Source: Paraburkholderia humisilvae (lineage in GTDB: Bacteria > Pseudomonadota > Gammaproteobacteria > Burkholderiales > Burkholderiaceae). From it: a stretch of DNA of 64,000 nt. The notes beneath the pieces were generated by a model. The model searched no databases. It was given only the letters and a program-made list of their open reading frames with translations, and was not told the DNA's origin. The position numbers and the translations under genes are program-made. Shown here one piece after another: positions 26,512-34,847 of the stretch; within the stretch, counting starts at the first letter, position 1; each line of letters opens with the position of its first letter. The DNA lies in contig NZ_CADIKH010000019.1 in NCBI RefSeq assembly GCF_902859855.1, positions 1 to 64,000 of the forward strand, written 5' to 3'.

Positions 26512-27635
26512 GCGATATGCCCGAGCCCTCCGCCGCGCCACCGCCGAAGCAGACTGCGCCTGCCGCCGACCCGTCGGGAAAGGCGCTCAGATGGGTCGTA
26601 TGCCTGATCGTGGTGAGCCTGATCTGGTATCTGCTCGCGGACCGCTTGACGCCTTACACGCAACAGGCGCGCATCGAAGCCAACGTCGTGCCGGTCGCCG
26701 CGGAGGTCTCGGGGCGGGTAACCGGCGTCCGCGTGCACAACAACGACCAGGTGAACGCGGGTGACGTGCTGTTCGAGATCGATACGGAGCCCTACCGGAT
26801 TGCCGTCGATCGCGCGCGTGCCGATCTCGAGTCGACGCGCCGGCAGATCGGCGCGAGCACGGCCGGCATCGAGTCGGCGCAGGCCTCGTTGCGCGCGGCG
26901 ATGGCCAATGAGGTCAAAGCGCGCCAGGACAGCGAGCGGCTCGAAAGGCTTTACCGCGAGGATCAGGGCACGGTCTCGCTGCGGCGCCTGGAAGTGGCGC
27001 GCGCGACCTACGATCAGGCTCGCAGCCAGGTGGCCGCGGCCCAGGCGGAAGTGGAACGCGCGCGCGAACAGCAAGGCGGCAGCGACGCGGACAATGCGCA
27101 ACTGCGTAGCGCCGCCGCCGCATTGGAAAAGACCGAACTCGATCTCGCCAACACAACGGTACGGGCGCGCTCAGCGGGTGTGATCACCGACTTGCGTACC
27201 GAAGTCGGCCAGTTCGCCGCGGCCGGCAACCCGGTAATGACGCTGATAGCGATTCGCGACGTGTGGATCAGCGCGGATATGACCGAGAACAATCTGGGTC
27301 ACCTGAAGCCGGGCACGCCTGTGTTGATCGCGTTGGATGCGCGGCCAGGAGAACGGTTCGACGGTCGCGTGCGCAGCATCGGATATGGCGTCAGTGTGGG
27401 ACCGGGCACGCCGCCCGGCAGTCTGCCGACGGTGCAGAACAGTCGCGACTGGCTGCGGCCGGCGCAACGCTTTCCGGTGATCGTCGAATTCGCGAAGGAC
27501 GAGCGTGCGCGGCTGCATGACATCCGTGTGGGCGGGCAGGCCGAGGTGATGGCGTTTCCGCTTCAGGGCAATCCGCTCAATCCGCCAGGCAGAGTGTTCA
27601 TCTGGGCGATGAGCTGGCTCTCCTATCTCTACTGA
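26508..27635 (+). CDS. HlyD/EmrA/AaeA-type periplasmic adaptor protein
   Basis: A 375-residue membrane-fusion protein. A cytoplasmic Pro/Ala-rich tail comes first, then one membrane helix (about 27-45). The first lipoyl half has VSGRVTGVRVHNNDQVNAGDVLFEID, a long coiled-coil hairpin with many Arg/Ala/Glu follows, and the second lipoyl half ends TTVRARSAGVITDLRTEVGQFAAAG. A beta-barrel lies near the C-terminus. It bridges the DUF2955 inner-membrane protein and the outer-membrane factor. The start overlaps the upstream stop by four bases. Confidence 0.9.
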   Translation: MSDMPEPSAAPPPKQTAPAADPSGKALRWVVCLIVVSLIWYLLADRLTPYTQQARIEANVVPVAAEVSGRVTGVRVHNNDQVNAGDVLFEIDTEPYRIAVDRARADLESTRRQIGASTAGIESAQASLRAAMANEVKARQDSERLERLYREDQGTVSLRRLEVARATYDQARSQVAAAQAEVERAREQQGGSDADNAQLRSAAAALEKTELDLANTTVRARSAGVITDLRTEVGQFAAAGNPVMTLIAIRDVWISADMTENNLGHLKPGTPVLIALDARPGERFDGRVRSIGYGVSVGPGTPPGSLPTVQNSRDWLRPAQRFPVIVEFAKDERARLHDIRVGGQAEVMAFPLQGNPLNPPGRVFIWAMSWLSYLY

Positions 27636-27643
27636 ACCCGTCT

Positions 27644-28681
27644 ATGCCGAGTACGCTCCATTCCCGCGGGCGACGCGCATTGCGCATGGCTACCGGTACG
27701 GCGCTTTGCGTCGCGATCAGTTTCGCGCTCGATCTGCCGATTCCGGTGATTGCACCCGTGTTCGCCGTATTTCTGCTGGCGACGCAGCCTCGGCCGCTCA
27801 CGTTGAAGGCCGGACTGGCTCTCGCTCTGATGGTGGCGGCGACGACCGGCAGCGGCTTGCTGCTGGTTCCGTTGCTGCGTTATTACCCGGCCGCCGGCGT
27901 ACTGCTGGTCGGCCTTGGCCTTTTTCTCGCTTTTGACTATGGTCTGCGCGGCGGGAACAATCTGGTGGCGACTTTTCTGGCAGCCGGCCTGACGATGATC
28001 ACGGCAGCCGGCACGGCTGATTTCCAGTTGGGCGTCACCGTCACGGGCGCGCTGGTGAAGGGGCTGCTGCTGGCTGTGTGGGTGTCGGTGGTGAGTCATG
28101 TGCTGTTTCCCGAGCAGCCGGTCCAGCGGCCGCCAGCCGGTTCAACCGCGATACCGGACGAACAGGCCCGGCGTAGCAGGCGGATCGCGCTGCGGGCCGC
28201 ACTGGTCGTGATGCCCGCGTGGCTGCTTGCGATGAATGATCCGGCCAGCTACATGCCGATCATCATGAAATCCGTCAGTCTCGGCCGGCAGAGCTGCGCG
28301 ACATCCGCGCGTGACGCGGCGCGCGAACTGCTTGGCTCGACCTTGCTCGGCGGGCTGCTTGCGATCGTGTTCTGGTTCGCGCTCAGGCTCTTTGTCAATC
28401 TGTGGATGTTCTACCTGTGGATGGTGCTGTTCGGCTTGCTGGTCGGGCGCAAGCTTTATCGGATCAGCCCGACGCGGTATTCGCCCGGATTCTGGCTGAA
28501 CGGACTCGTCACGCTGATCATCCTGCTCGGTCAATCCGTGCAGGATAGTGCGGCTGGCAAGGACGTCTACACCGCGTTCGCGGTGCGTATGGGGCTTTTT
28601 CTGGTGGTGACGGTCTACGCGTGCGGGGTGCTTCTGCTCTTCGAACAATTTGGCCACCGCGATGACCCAGTCCCGGGATGA
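27644..28681 (+). CDS. DUF2955 inner-membrane efflux component (FUSC/AaeB-like)
   Basis: A 345-residue protein with about ten hydrophobic helices in two blocks around a polar central section (QPVQRPPAGSTAIPDEQARRSRR). It corresponds to DUF2955, a short relative of the FUSC/AaeB aromatic-acid exporters that typically lies beside a HlyD adaptor. With the two upstream genes it should form a tripartite exporter for small organic acids or aromatic compounds; the substrate is inferred. It starts 8 bp after the adaptor stop, and its stop overlaps a possible start of the next gene. Confidence 0.85.
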   Translation: MPSTLHSRGRRALRMATGTALCVAISFALDLPIPVIAPVFAVFLLATQPRPLTLKAGLALALMVAATTGSGLLLVPLLRYYPAAGVLLVGLGLFLAFDYGLRGGNNLVATFLAAGLTMITAAGTADFQLGVTVTGALVKGLLLAVWVSVVSHVLFPEQPVQRPPAGSTAIPDEQARRSRRIALRAALVVMPAWLLAMNDPASYMPIIMKSVSLGRQSCATSARDAARELLGSTLLGGLLAIVFWFALRLFVNLWMFYLWMVLFGLLVGRKLYRISPTRYSPGFWLNGLVTLIILLGQSVQDSAAGKDVYTAFAVRMGLFLVVTVYACGVLLLFEQFGHRDDPVPG

Positions 28682-28737
28682 GTGTCATCGCGCCGCCCGA
28701 AAGCAGGTTCCTTAACGCGTTGTCGAGAGGAGCACAC

Positions 28738-29127
28738 ATGGAGCGTGCGAAAAAAGAAAAAGCGATCCCGTTGCGGGCGCGCGACATCATGCAGGAATTC
28801 TGCACGACAATCTGGTATCTGCGCCCTTTCCTGATCGGCCTGATGGTGTTGTTCGTCATGCTGACGATTGGCATGTATCACTTCGGAGGGCCGGTCGAGA
28901 CGGTCAATCGGACGCCGTCGCCGATGGGGCAAACCGTGTACTTTTGCGCAATCACGGCACTGACGATCGGTTACGGCGACGTGGTTCCCACCACCATGCT
29001 CGGCCGGATCGACGCAGTCGTGCTAGGTCTGGTCGGCTTGCTGTTTACCGGGCTGATCGTTGCCGCGGCCGTGCGCGGTGTGCAGGAAGCGGCGCGGCGC
29101 GCGAGCGCCAGCGACGCAACGAGCTAA
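28738..29127 (+). CDS. Two-transmembrane potassium channel
   Basis: 129 residues from the ATG at 28738, which has GAGAGGAG at ideal distance; an in-frame ATG at 28678 overlaps the previous stop. TM1 (IWYLRPFLIGLMVLFVML) is followed by a pore loop with the K+ filter TIGYGD, then TM2 (VVLGLVGLLFTGLIVAAAV) and a short basic tail. This is the minimal Ion_trans_2 (KcsA-like) layout, with no RCK or cNMP gating domain. The protein should form tetramers in the inner membrane. Placement as the last gene of an efflux operon is unusual and suggests a link to membrane potential or acid stress. Confidence 0.85.
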   Translation: MERAKKEKAIPLRARDIMQEFCTTIWYLRPFLIGLMVLFVMLTIGMYHFGGPVETVNRTPSPMGQTVYFCAITALTIGYGDVVPTTMLGRIDAVVLGLVGLLFTGLIVAAAVRGVQEAARRASASDATS

Positions 29128-29164
29128 CATCGCAGGCAAAAGCGTCGCTTCAGCTGCGTGTGGG

Positions 29165-30910
29165 CTACAGCCGCCGCTTCGCTGCCAGCAGACTATGAAT
29201 TTGCGCGACCACCGCTGCGCCTTCCCCGACTGCCGATGCCACCCGTTTGGTCGACCCTGAGCGCACATCGCCGATCGCAAACACCCCTTCGACACTCGTT
29301 TGCAGCGGCATTGACGGCACGCCCTCTGCCGCGAGGTCGGCACCGGTCAGCACGAACCCTTTGCTATCGAGCTGCACACCGCATGTCTTCAGCCAACGGG
29401 TATTCGGCTCCGCACCGATAAACACAAACAGGTGATGCGTCGTCATGCTGCCTTCAATGCCACTCGCGCTACGGTAGTGCACACGTTCAAGTCGCGGGTC
29501 GCCTTCGAGCGCGGTCAATTCGATGTGCGTGTGCACCGTTACGTTTGGCAGTGACGTCACGCGTTCGGCCAGATAATGCGACATGCTGTTCGCAAGGCTC
29601 GCGCCGCGCAGCAGCACGTGAACGTGTTCGGCATGCGACGCCAGAAACACGATGGCCTGGCCCGCTGAATTTCCGCCACCGACCAGCAACACCGGCTCCT
29701 TGCGGCACAACCTCGCTTCGATCGGCGTGGCCCAGTAATAGACGCCGCTGCGTTCGAAGCGCTCGAGCCCATCGACCGCCGGACGACGATATTCGGCGCC
29801 GCTTGAGATGACCACCGTACGCGCCGTGATACGGCGCCCATCGGCAAGCTCGACGACAGGCGGTTGCCGGTCGCAATACAGCGCTTTGACTTCGCACGGA
29901 ATGCCGATATGTGCACCGAACTTCTGCGCCTGCACGAATGCGCGGCCCGCCAGTGCGTGACCGGTAATGCCGGTCGGAAAACCCAGGTAGTTCTCGATGC
30001 GCGAACTCGTGCCCGCCTGGCCGCCCGGTGCGCGACAGTCGAGCGCCGCGACCGACAGTCCCTCGGATGCTGCATAGACGGCTGTGGCGAGTCCTGCCGG
30101 TCCGGCGCCGACGATGGCCACGTCGTACACGTGGGTCGGATCGAACTCCGGTATCAGCCCCAGACACGATGCGAGTTGCCCCTCGTCGGGATTGCGCAAC
30201 ACCGTGCCGTTCGGGCACACGACCAGCGGGAAATCGTCAGGCTGTGGCGTCAGACGCTCGAGCAGTGCGATGGCCTCGGCATCCTGGTTCGCATCGAGCG
30301 TGATGTTCGGGAACGCGTTGCGGCGCAGGAAATTCTGCAACGCGAGCAGTCGCGCGTCGCTCGATGAGCCCACCAGCACGACGCCGTGGCCGCGCTCGAT
30401 CACCAGCACGCGGCGCAGAATCAGTGCGCGCATGATCTTCTCGCCGACGTCAGCTTCGCTGATCATCATGTCGCTGAGCTCATCGGGCCGCAGCAACACG
30501 GCCTCGACCGCTTCGATCACATGCGCGTCCACCACGGCGGGCTTGTTCGATAGCTGCGTGACATCCGAGGTGAAATCGCCGCGATGCGTATACGTGTGAA
30601 TAATCCGCTCGTGGCCGAGACCGTCGCGGCCGACCACTCGAACCTTGCCGGAGAGCAACAGAAACATGCCCGGACACGGGTTGCCCGCGCGATAAAGCAG
30701 TTCGCCTGCCGTGAAACGGCACAGGCTGCCAAAGCGGCTCACCCGCTCGATTTCCGCCTGGGTGAGAACCGGAAACATCTGCGCGTGACGGGGATGATCG
30801 CGCACGCTCGGGTCTTCGACGATCGAGTGGTCGTCGAAACCGCTTATGTCGTCCACCGGCTGAAGGGTGGCTGTCGCGCTGTCCGGTTTTGACCCTGAGT
30901 CGTGGCTCAT
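29165..30910 (-). CDS. cNMP-sensor/thioredoxin-reductase-like FAD oxidoreductase
   Basis: 581 residues from the ATG at 30910. An N-terminal cyclic-nucleotide-binding-like domain (about 45-170) holds LYRAGNPCPGMFLLLSGKVRVVGRDG. A small glutaredoxin-like domain without CxxC follows (about 180-250). The pyridine-nucleotide disulfide reductase fold comes last, with FAD motif GAGPAGLATA, GGQAGTSSRIENYLGFP, NAD(P) motif GGGNSAGQA and the C-terminal GVFAIGDV. The CxxC pair of true thioredoxin reductases is absent; the corresponding stretch reads SGVYYWATPIEARLC. It probably transfers electrons to an unknown partner under nucleotide control. An ATG at 30976 would add 22 residues, but the ribosome site favours 30910. 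Confidence 0.85.
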   Translation of the reverse strand: MSHDSGSKPDSATATLQPVDDISGFDDHSIVEDPSVRDHPRHAQMFPVLTQAEIERVSRFGSLCRFTAGELLYRAGNPCPGMFLLLSGKVRVVGRDGLGHERIIHTYTHRGDFTSDVTQLSNKPAVVDAHVIEAVEAVLLRPDELSDMMISEADVGEKIMRALILRRVLVIERGHGVVLVGSSSDARLLALQNFLRRNAFPNITLDANQDAEAIALLERLTPQPDDFPLVVCPNGTVLRNPDEGQLASCLGLIPEFDPTHVYDVAIVGAGPAGLATAVYAASEGLSVAALDCRAPGGQAGTSSRIENYLGFPTGITGHALAGRAFVQAQKFGAHIGIPCEVKALYCDRQPPVVELADGRRITARTVVISSGAEYRRPAVDGLERFERSGVYYWATPIEARLCRKEPVLLVGGGNSAGQAIVFLASHAEHVHVLLRGASLANSMSHYLAERVTSLPNVTVHTHIELTALEGDPRLERVHYRSASGIEGSMTTHHLFVFIGAEPNTRWLKTCGVQLDSKGFVLTGADLAAEGVPSMPLQTSVEGVFAIGDVRSGSTKRVASAVGEGAAVVAQIHSLLAAKRRL

Positions 30911-31097
30911 CGAGGCTGGTCCTCCAGCGGCACATCGGCGCCGCCATCGAAATCGTTCGGTTAAGTATGCAATCAAAAGCGTAGTCGAGTTGCTGCAGCG
31001 CGGCCAGGCGTTCTGGTAGCCGCGCCGGCCGCCCTTTGCGAGGCGGTTTTGCTGGGCGCCTGCCGGGTCATTTGGCTCTGGCTATCAAACATATCGA

Positions 31098-31178
31098 ACT
31101 ATTAAATCGCATGCGATTGACGTTTTGCGATTCATCGACCATTATTCCGTCCACGCGATTACATCGCATACGATTTAA
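31098..31178 (+). promoter_or_regulatory. Promoter with two operator-like dyads of the ohr remnant (OhrR-type)
   Basis: A -35 TTGACG (31116-31121), 17-bp spacing and a -10 CATTAT (31139-31144) are flanked by two related dyads. The first has the perfect palindrome AATCGCATGCGATT just upstream of and touching the -35. The second (ATCGCATACGAT, around 31160-31171) lies at about +10 to +20. Both contain the shared half TTAAATCGyATGCGAT on opposite strands. Layout and sequence fit a MarR/OhrR-family repressor controlling organic-hydroperoxide resistance; the regulator itself is not in the window. Confidence 0.5.
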
Positions 31179-31388
31179 ATGGCAATTGACCTATTCACCC
31201 TTGCGCTCGATATCGAGGTCGATCTCGGCATGACCGGCGGTGCGTATTTTCTTCAGGCGCACCTCGACGTCAGCCTGCCGGGCATCGCACGCGACGTCGC
31301 CGAGGCGGTCGTGCACGCCGCGGATGAAATGTGCCCGTATTCGAAGGCGACGCGCGGCAACATCGATGTGGCGATCAATGTGATCTGA
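31179..31388 (+). pseudogene. ohr: Truncated organic hydroperoxide resistance protein (Ohr/OsmC), C-terminal half
   Basis: Only 69 residues against about 140 in Ohr. The C-terminal half is well preserved (DVSLPGIARDVAEAVVHAADEMCPYSKATRGNIDVAINVI), including the resolving cysteine C52 in CPYS. The N-terminal half, with the peroxidatic cysteine, is gone. The ATG at 31179 directly follows the promoter/operator region with no ribosome site, as expected if DNA between the leader and mid-gene was deleted. Without its first cysteine it cannot reduce peroxides. A hairpin follows at 31413-31442. Confidence 0.75.
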
Positions 31389-31413
31389 CGCGGCTGCCGC
31401 GTGTGACGCGGTT

Positions 31414-31441
31414 GGGGCGCGTGCCGGCATGCACGCGCCCC
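31414..31441. terminator. Hairpin between convergent transcripts
   Basis: A GC-rich 11-bp perfect stem with a 6-nt loop (31414-31424 pairs with 31431-31441) lies between the ohr remnant and the end of the leftward catabolic operon. There is no U-tract. It may end both transcripts. Confidence 0.5.
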
Positions 31442-31456
31442 GCTAGCCGGATGGGC

Positions 31457-32527
31457 TTACGCAGGGATGATGCGTTGCGCCTTCAACTGATCGAACAGCG
31501 CGAAGAACGCATCCGGCGTGCTCTGATAGTCGAGAAAACCGGCTTTGCGGCTCTTCGTCATATCGGTCAACACTTCCATCGGGCGCCCGAGGTCCGCATC
31601 CGTGTGCCACCACGAAACCAGTCGGTCGATGTCGGACTCTTTCAACTGGTGACGAGCGGCAATGTCGGCCCATTGCTTGCTCGCGTCCTGCATGCGGGTT
31701 TCGAGCGGCCGGATCTGTCCGTCGAATGGCGCCGGCTCGATGCCGAAGTAGTCCGCAATACGCGACCACATCCATTTCCAGCGGAACACGTCGCCATTCA
31801 CGACGTTGAAGTCTTCGTTGCGCGCGTTCGGCGATGTTGCCGCCCATTCCAGATGCCGCGCGAGCAGCCGCGCATCGGTCATATCGGTGAGACGGTCCCA
31901 TTGCGCGGGTGAACCGGGGAACACAAACGGCTGTTGGGTGGCTTTGCATAGCGTTGCATACACGGCGAGCGTCACGCCCATGTTCATCGCGTTGCCGAGC
32001 GCGAAGCCGATGATCGTATGCGGGCGATGCACGCTCCAGCCGAACCCGTACTTGCGCGCCGCTTCAAACAGACGGTCTTCCTGCTCGTAGTAGAAGTTAT
32101 CGACGGGCTGCCTGCCTTGTTCCTCACGGAACGGCGTAAGCGGCACGTTACCCTTTGCGTATGCTTCGAACGGGCCGAGGTAGTGCTTGAGCCCGGTGAC
32201 CAGCGCGGCATGCTTCAGCTTGCCCGTAGGGCCGAGTGCATCCAGCACGTGCCGCACCATCGCGCCATTGACGCGGATGTTCTCGCGTTCGGTGGCTTGC
32301 CGCGCCCACGCGGTAAAAAACACGTGACTGAAGTCGCGGCCGCTCAACGCGTTGGTCACCGACTCCGGCGAAGTCAGGTCGGCGGTGACGGATTCGATGC
32401 GCTGTTGTTGCGCGGTACGGCCGCGGGACAGACCCGTTACGTGCCAGTCGCCGCGAGCGAGCAGATGGTGCGCGAGATTGCCGCCGACAATACCTGTCGC
32501 ACCGATGATGAGTGCTTTTTTTTCCAT
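31457..32527 (-). CDS. PRISE-type SDR (progesterone-5-beta-reductase/iridoid-synthase-like)
   Basis: A 356-residue extended SDR. The NADPH motif GATGIVGGNLA is at residues 9-19. The PRISE hallmarks are TGLKHYLGPFE with K114 and NFYYEQED (144-151) with the catalytic Tyr. PRISE enzymes reduce activated C=C bonds of enones with NADPH. It is the last gene of the ABC/hydroxyquinol operon, 48 bp after maleylacetate reductase, and may reduce an unsaturated intermediate of the pathway. Codons 2-4 contain a run of eight A (32516-32523 as T on the plus strand), a slippage-prone tract. Confidence 0.87.
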   Translation of the reverse strand: MEKKALIIGATGIVGGNLAHHLLARGDWHVTGLSRGRTAQQQRIESVTADLTSPESVTNALSGRDFSHVFFTAWARQATERENIRVNGAMVRHVLDALGPTGKLKHAALVTGLKHYLGPFEAYAKGNVPLTPFREEQGRQPVDNFYYEQEDRLFEAARKYGFGWSVHRPHTIIGFALGNAMNMGVTLAVYATLCKATQQPFVFPGSPAQWDRLTDMTDARLLARHLEWAATSPNARNEDFNVVNGDVFRWKWMWSRIADYFGIEPAPFDGQIRPLETRMQDASKQWADIAARHQLKESDIDRLVSWWHTDADLGRPMEVLTDMTKSRKAGFLDYQSTPDAFFALFDQLKAQRIIPA

Positions 32528-32575
32528 AAGGAGTGGGATCTAAAAAGTGCTTGTTAGTTACGCAGGGATAGGTTT

Positions 32576-33655
32576 TTATACGCGTTCGAACATCCGGCAG
32601 TCCGGCTGGATGCCTTCGAGCGCGCATTGCAGCAAACGGTGTACCGCGTCGTAAGAGAGCGGTCGCGGGTTGTAATAGGGCGCCTGCATCGCAGCGGTCG
32701 CAGCGGTGTCGAGGTCCGCGGCGCGCAAACCCAGCGCGCCTAGCGAAGCCGGCGCGCCTAGCGTGCGTCCGAGCGCATGCAGCGCGCTCGCCGGATCCTG
32801 CACATCGAGCGCTCGCGCAAGACGCTGTAGCGCATCCGGTGCAGCCGGCAGGTTGAACGCCATCGAGTAGGGCAGCATCACGGCGTGCGTTTCGGCATGC
32901 GGCAGGTTGAACTTGCCGCCAAGCGTATGGCAGAGCTTGTGATGCAACGCCATGCCGACGTTGCCGAGCACGGTTCCGCACAGCCATGCGCCATATTGCG
33001 CGGCCTCGCGCGCTTCGATGTCGTCGGGCCGCGCGACGATGCGGGGCAACGCGCGTGCGAGACTGCGTATCCCTTCTTCGGCAAACAGCGACATTACCGG
33101 ATTCGCGTCCTGCGCGTACAGACCTTCAGTGGCATGTGCGATCGCATTCAGGCCGCTGGTCGCCGAAAGGGCGGCCGGCAGCGTCAGCGTCAGGGAGGCG
33201 TCGTAAATCACCGTGCGCGGCAACACGCGATAGCTCTTGCCGGTCTTCTTCTCGCTGGCGGACGTCAGACCGTAGATCGGCGTGACTTCGGAGCCCGCGT
33301 AGGTGGTCGGAATCGCGAGGATCGGCAGCGAGGTTTCGAGCGCGATCGCCTTCGCCAGCCCGAGCGTGGAGCCGCCTCCCGCGGCGACCAGACCATCCGC
33401 ACCCGCGGCGCGTGCCGCGGCCACGGCCGCCTGCGCGGTCTCGACAGGCACGTGCATCACGGCCTGATCGAAGATATCGACGCATCGCTCGCCCGCCAGC
33501 CTGCGCACCCGGTCAGCGAGAAAGCGCTGCTCCGGCGTGCATAGAACGAGCGCACGCCGGATACACAGTTCATCGAGTTCGGCCGCGAGCTGATCGAGCG
33601 AACCCGTGCCGAAGACGATTCGGCCGGGCCGGCTGGTGTAGGTGAATGAGATCAT
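32576..33655 (-). CDS. Maleylacetate reductase
   Basis: A 359-residue member of the iron-containing alcohol dehydrogenase family, maleylacetate reductase branch. It begins FTYTSRPGRIVFGTGS. It has the NAD(P) segment GGGSTLGLAKAIAL, the characteristic IPTTYAGSEVTPIYG, and the HHKLCHTLGGKFNLPHAETHA block. It reduces maleylacetate to 3-oxoadipate with NAD(P)H, the step after intradiol cleavage of hydroxyquinol. Its ATG overlaps the stop of the upstream dioxygenase gene (ATGA), so the two consecutive enzymes are coupled. Confidence 0.92.
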   Translation of the reverse strand: MISFTYTSRPGRIVFGTGSLDQLAAELDELCIRRALVLCTPEQRFLADRVRRLAGERCVDIFDQAVMHVPVETAQAAVAAARAAGADGLVAAGGGSTLGLAKAIALETSLPILAIPTTYAGSEVTPIYGLTSASEKKTGKSYRVLPRTVIYDASLTLTLPAALSATSGLNAIAHATEGLYAQDANPVMSLFAEEGIRSLARALPRIVARPDDIEAREAAQYGAWLCGTVLGNVGMALHHKLCHTLGGKFNLPHAETHAVMLPYSMAFNLPAAPDALQRLARALDVQDPASALHALGRTLGAPASLGALGLRAADLDTAATAAMQAPYYNPRPLSYDAVHRLLQCALEGIQPDCRMFERV

Positions 33656-34515
33656 GACGAGCGGTTCAGGACGAAGTCGAACTCGAGCGTGCTGAATGGC
33701 GTCGTGAAGACCGTACCGTCAGGCGCGGTGCCGCGCTCATGCCGGCGCCAAGGGGCGATCAGTGACGAGCGCACGCCGAATACCGCATCCGAGTCGAGGT
33801 AGCGATCGCCTTCGCGAAACACGTGCGTGACGAGCCGCTCGTAACCGGGTGCGGTGATCATGAAATGCAGATGCGCGGGGCGCCACGGATGCCGCCCTAG
33901 CGCATTGAGCATGCGTCCGACCGGACCGTCATGCGGAATCGGGTACGGTTCCGCGACGATCGAGCGGAAGTGATAGCGCCCGTCCGGCAGGCTGTGCAAC
34001 ACGCCTCTCGCACGATGGGTGTCGGCGTCGCTGTACTGGACGTCGTAGAAGCCCGCGGCGTCCGCTTGCCAGACCTCGATGCGCGCGCCGCTCACCGGTT
34101 CGCCATGCGGCCCGCGCACGACGCCCGATACGAAACAGGGCTCCCCGCGCGCACCGTTGGCGACATCGTCGCCATTGTGATACGCGGGGGCGTCGTCGAC
34201 GAAGAAGGGGCCGAATACCGTCGCTTCGGTGCAGCCCTCCGGCTTGCGATGCGCCATCGCGGTCACGAGCATCGAAAGGCCGAGCGTATCCGACAGCAGG
34301 ATGAACTCCTGACGGCGCTCGTCAGTGATATGGCCGACTTCGGTGAGAAAGCGTATGCCTGCTTCCCACTCGCGCTCGGTCAGATTCACCTCGCGCGCGA
34401 AGGCATGCAGATGCTTCACGAGACTCGTGACGATGTCTTTGAGCCGTTCATCGGTGGCTTGTGCGTGACGAGCCAGGACGGCATCGGTAATCGTGTTCTC
34501 GTCGAGATTTCGCAT
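33652..34515 (-). CDS. Intradiol ring-cleavage dioxygenase, hydroxyquinol 1,2-dioxygenase type
   Basis: 287 residues. The N-terminal helical dimerisation part includes ERRQEFILLSDTLGLSMLVTAM. A beta-sandwich core follows with candidate non-haem Fe(III) ligands: a Tyr in GFYDVQY (157 or 161), Y181 in GRYHFRSI, and H215/H217 in RPAHLHF. The length and the PEGCTEATVFGPFFVDDAP segment favour hydroxyquinol or chlorocatechol dioxygenases over plain catechol enzymes. Pairing with maleylacetate reductase points to hydroxyquinol (1,2,4-trihydroxybenzene) as substrate and maleylacetate as product. Chlorocatechol is less likely because no cycloisomerase or dienelactone hydrolase is present. Confidence 0.9.
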   Translation of the reverse strand: MRNLDENTITDAVLARHAQATDERLKDIVTSLVKHLHAFAREVNLTEREWEAGIRFLTEVGHITDERRQEFILLSDTLGLSMLVTAMAHRKPEGCTEATVFGPFFVDDAPAYHNGDDVANGARGEPCFVSGVVRGPHGEPVSGARIEVWQADAAGFYDVQYSDADTHRARGVLHSLPDGRYHFRSIVAEPYPIPHDGPVGRMLNALGRHPWRPAHLHFMITAPGYERLVTHVFREGDRYLDSDAVFGVRSSLIAPWRRHERGTAPDGTVFTTPFSTLEFDFVLNRSS

Positions 34516-34535
34516 GGGTCGAATCCGATAGGCGG

Positions 34536-34820
34536 TTAGCGGTTGTCGACGCGCTTGAGGAACGGTCGGATATCGACCGTGCGCCAGATTCCCGCCTTGT
34601 TGAACGGGTCGTTGCTGTTAAAGCGCATTACGTCGGCAATATCGTCGGCTTCGTAGAGAAAGAAGCTACCGATCATAGTCTTTTCGTCGCCGGCGAGCAG
34701 TGGACCCGACATCACCATTTTGACCGGCGCGGTCGCGAGATAGGCCTTGTGCTCTTCGTAGTGCGCAAGCCGGCGCTCGACCATATTGTCGTGATCGAGG
34801 CAGTAGACGGTGTAGTGCAT
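34536..34820 (-). CDS. YciI-family protein
   Basis: A 94-residue YciI-like ferredoxin-fold protein. HYEEHKAYL carries the family's active-site-like His, and the C-terminal part is typical (SFFLYEADDIADVMRFNSNDPFNKAGIW). Relatives include muconolactone-isomerase-like and TftG-like proteins found in aromatic degradation clusters. It lies 20 bp before the dioxygenase start and may assist a ring-cleavage or dehalogenation-type step. Confidence 0.85.
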   Translation of the reverse strand: MHYTVYCLDHDNMVERRLAHYEEHKAYLATAPVKMVMSGPLLAGDEKTMIGSFFLYEADDIADVMRFNSNDPFNKAGIWRTVDIRPFLKRVDNR

Positions 34821-34847
34821 GGTGGCTCCAGAAAGGGATCAGCAAGT

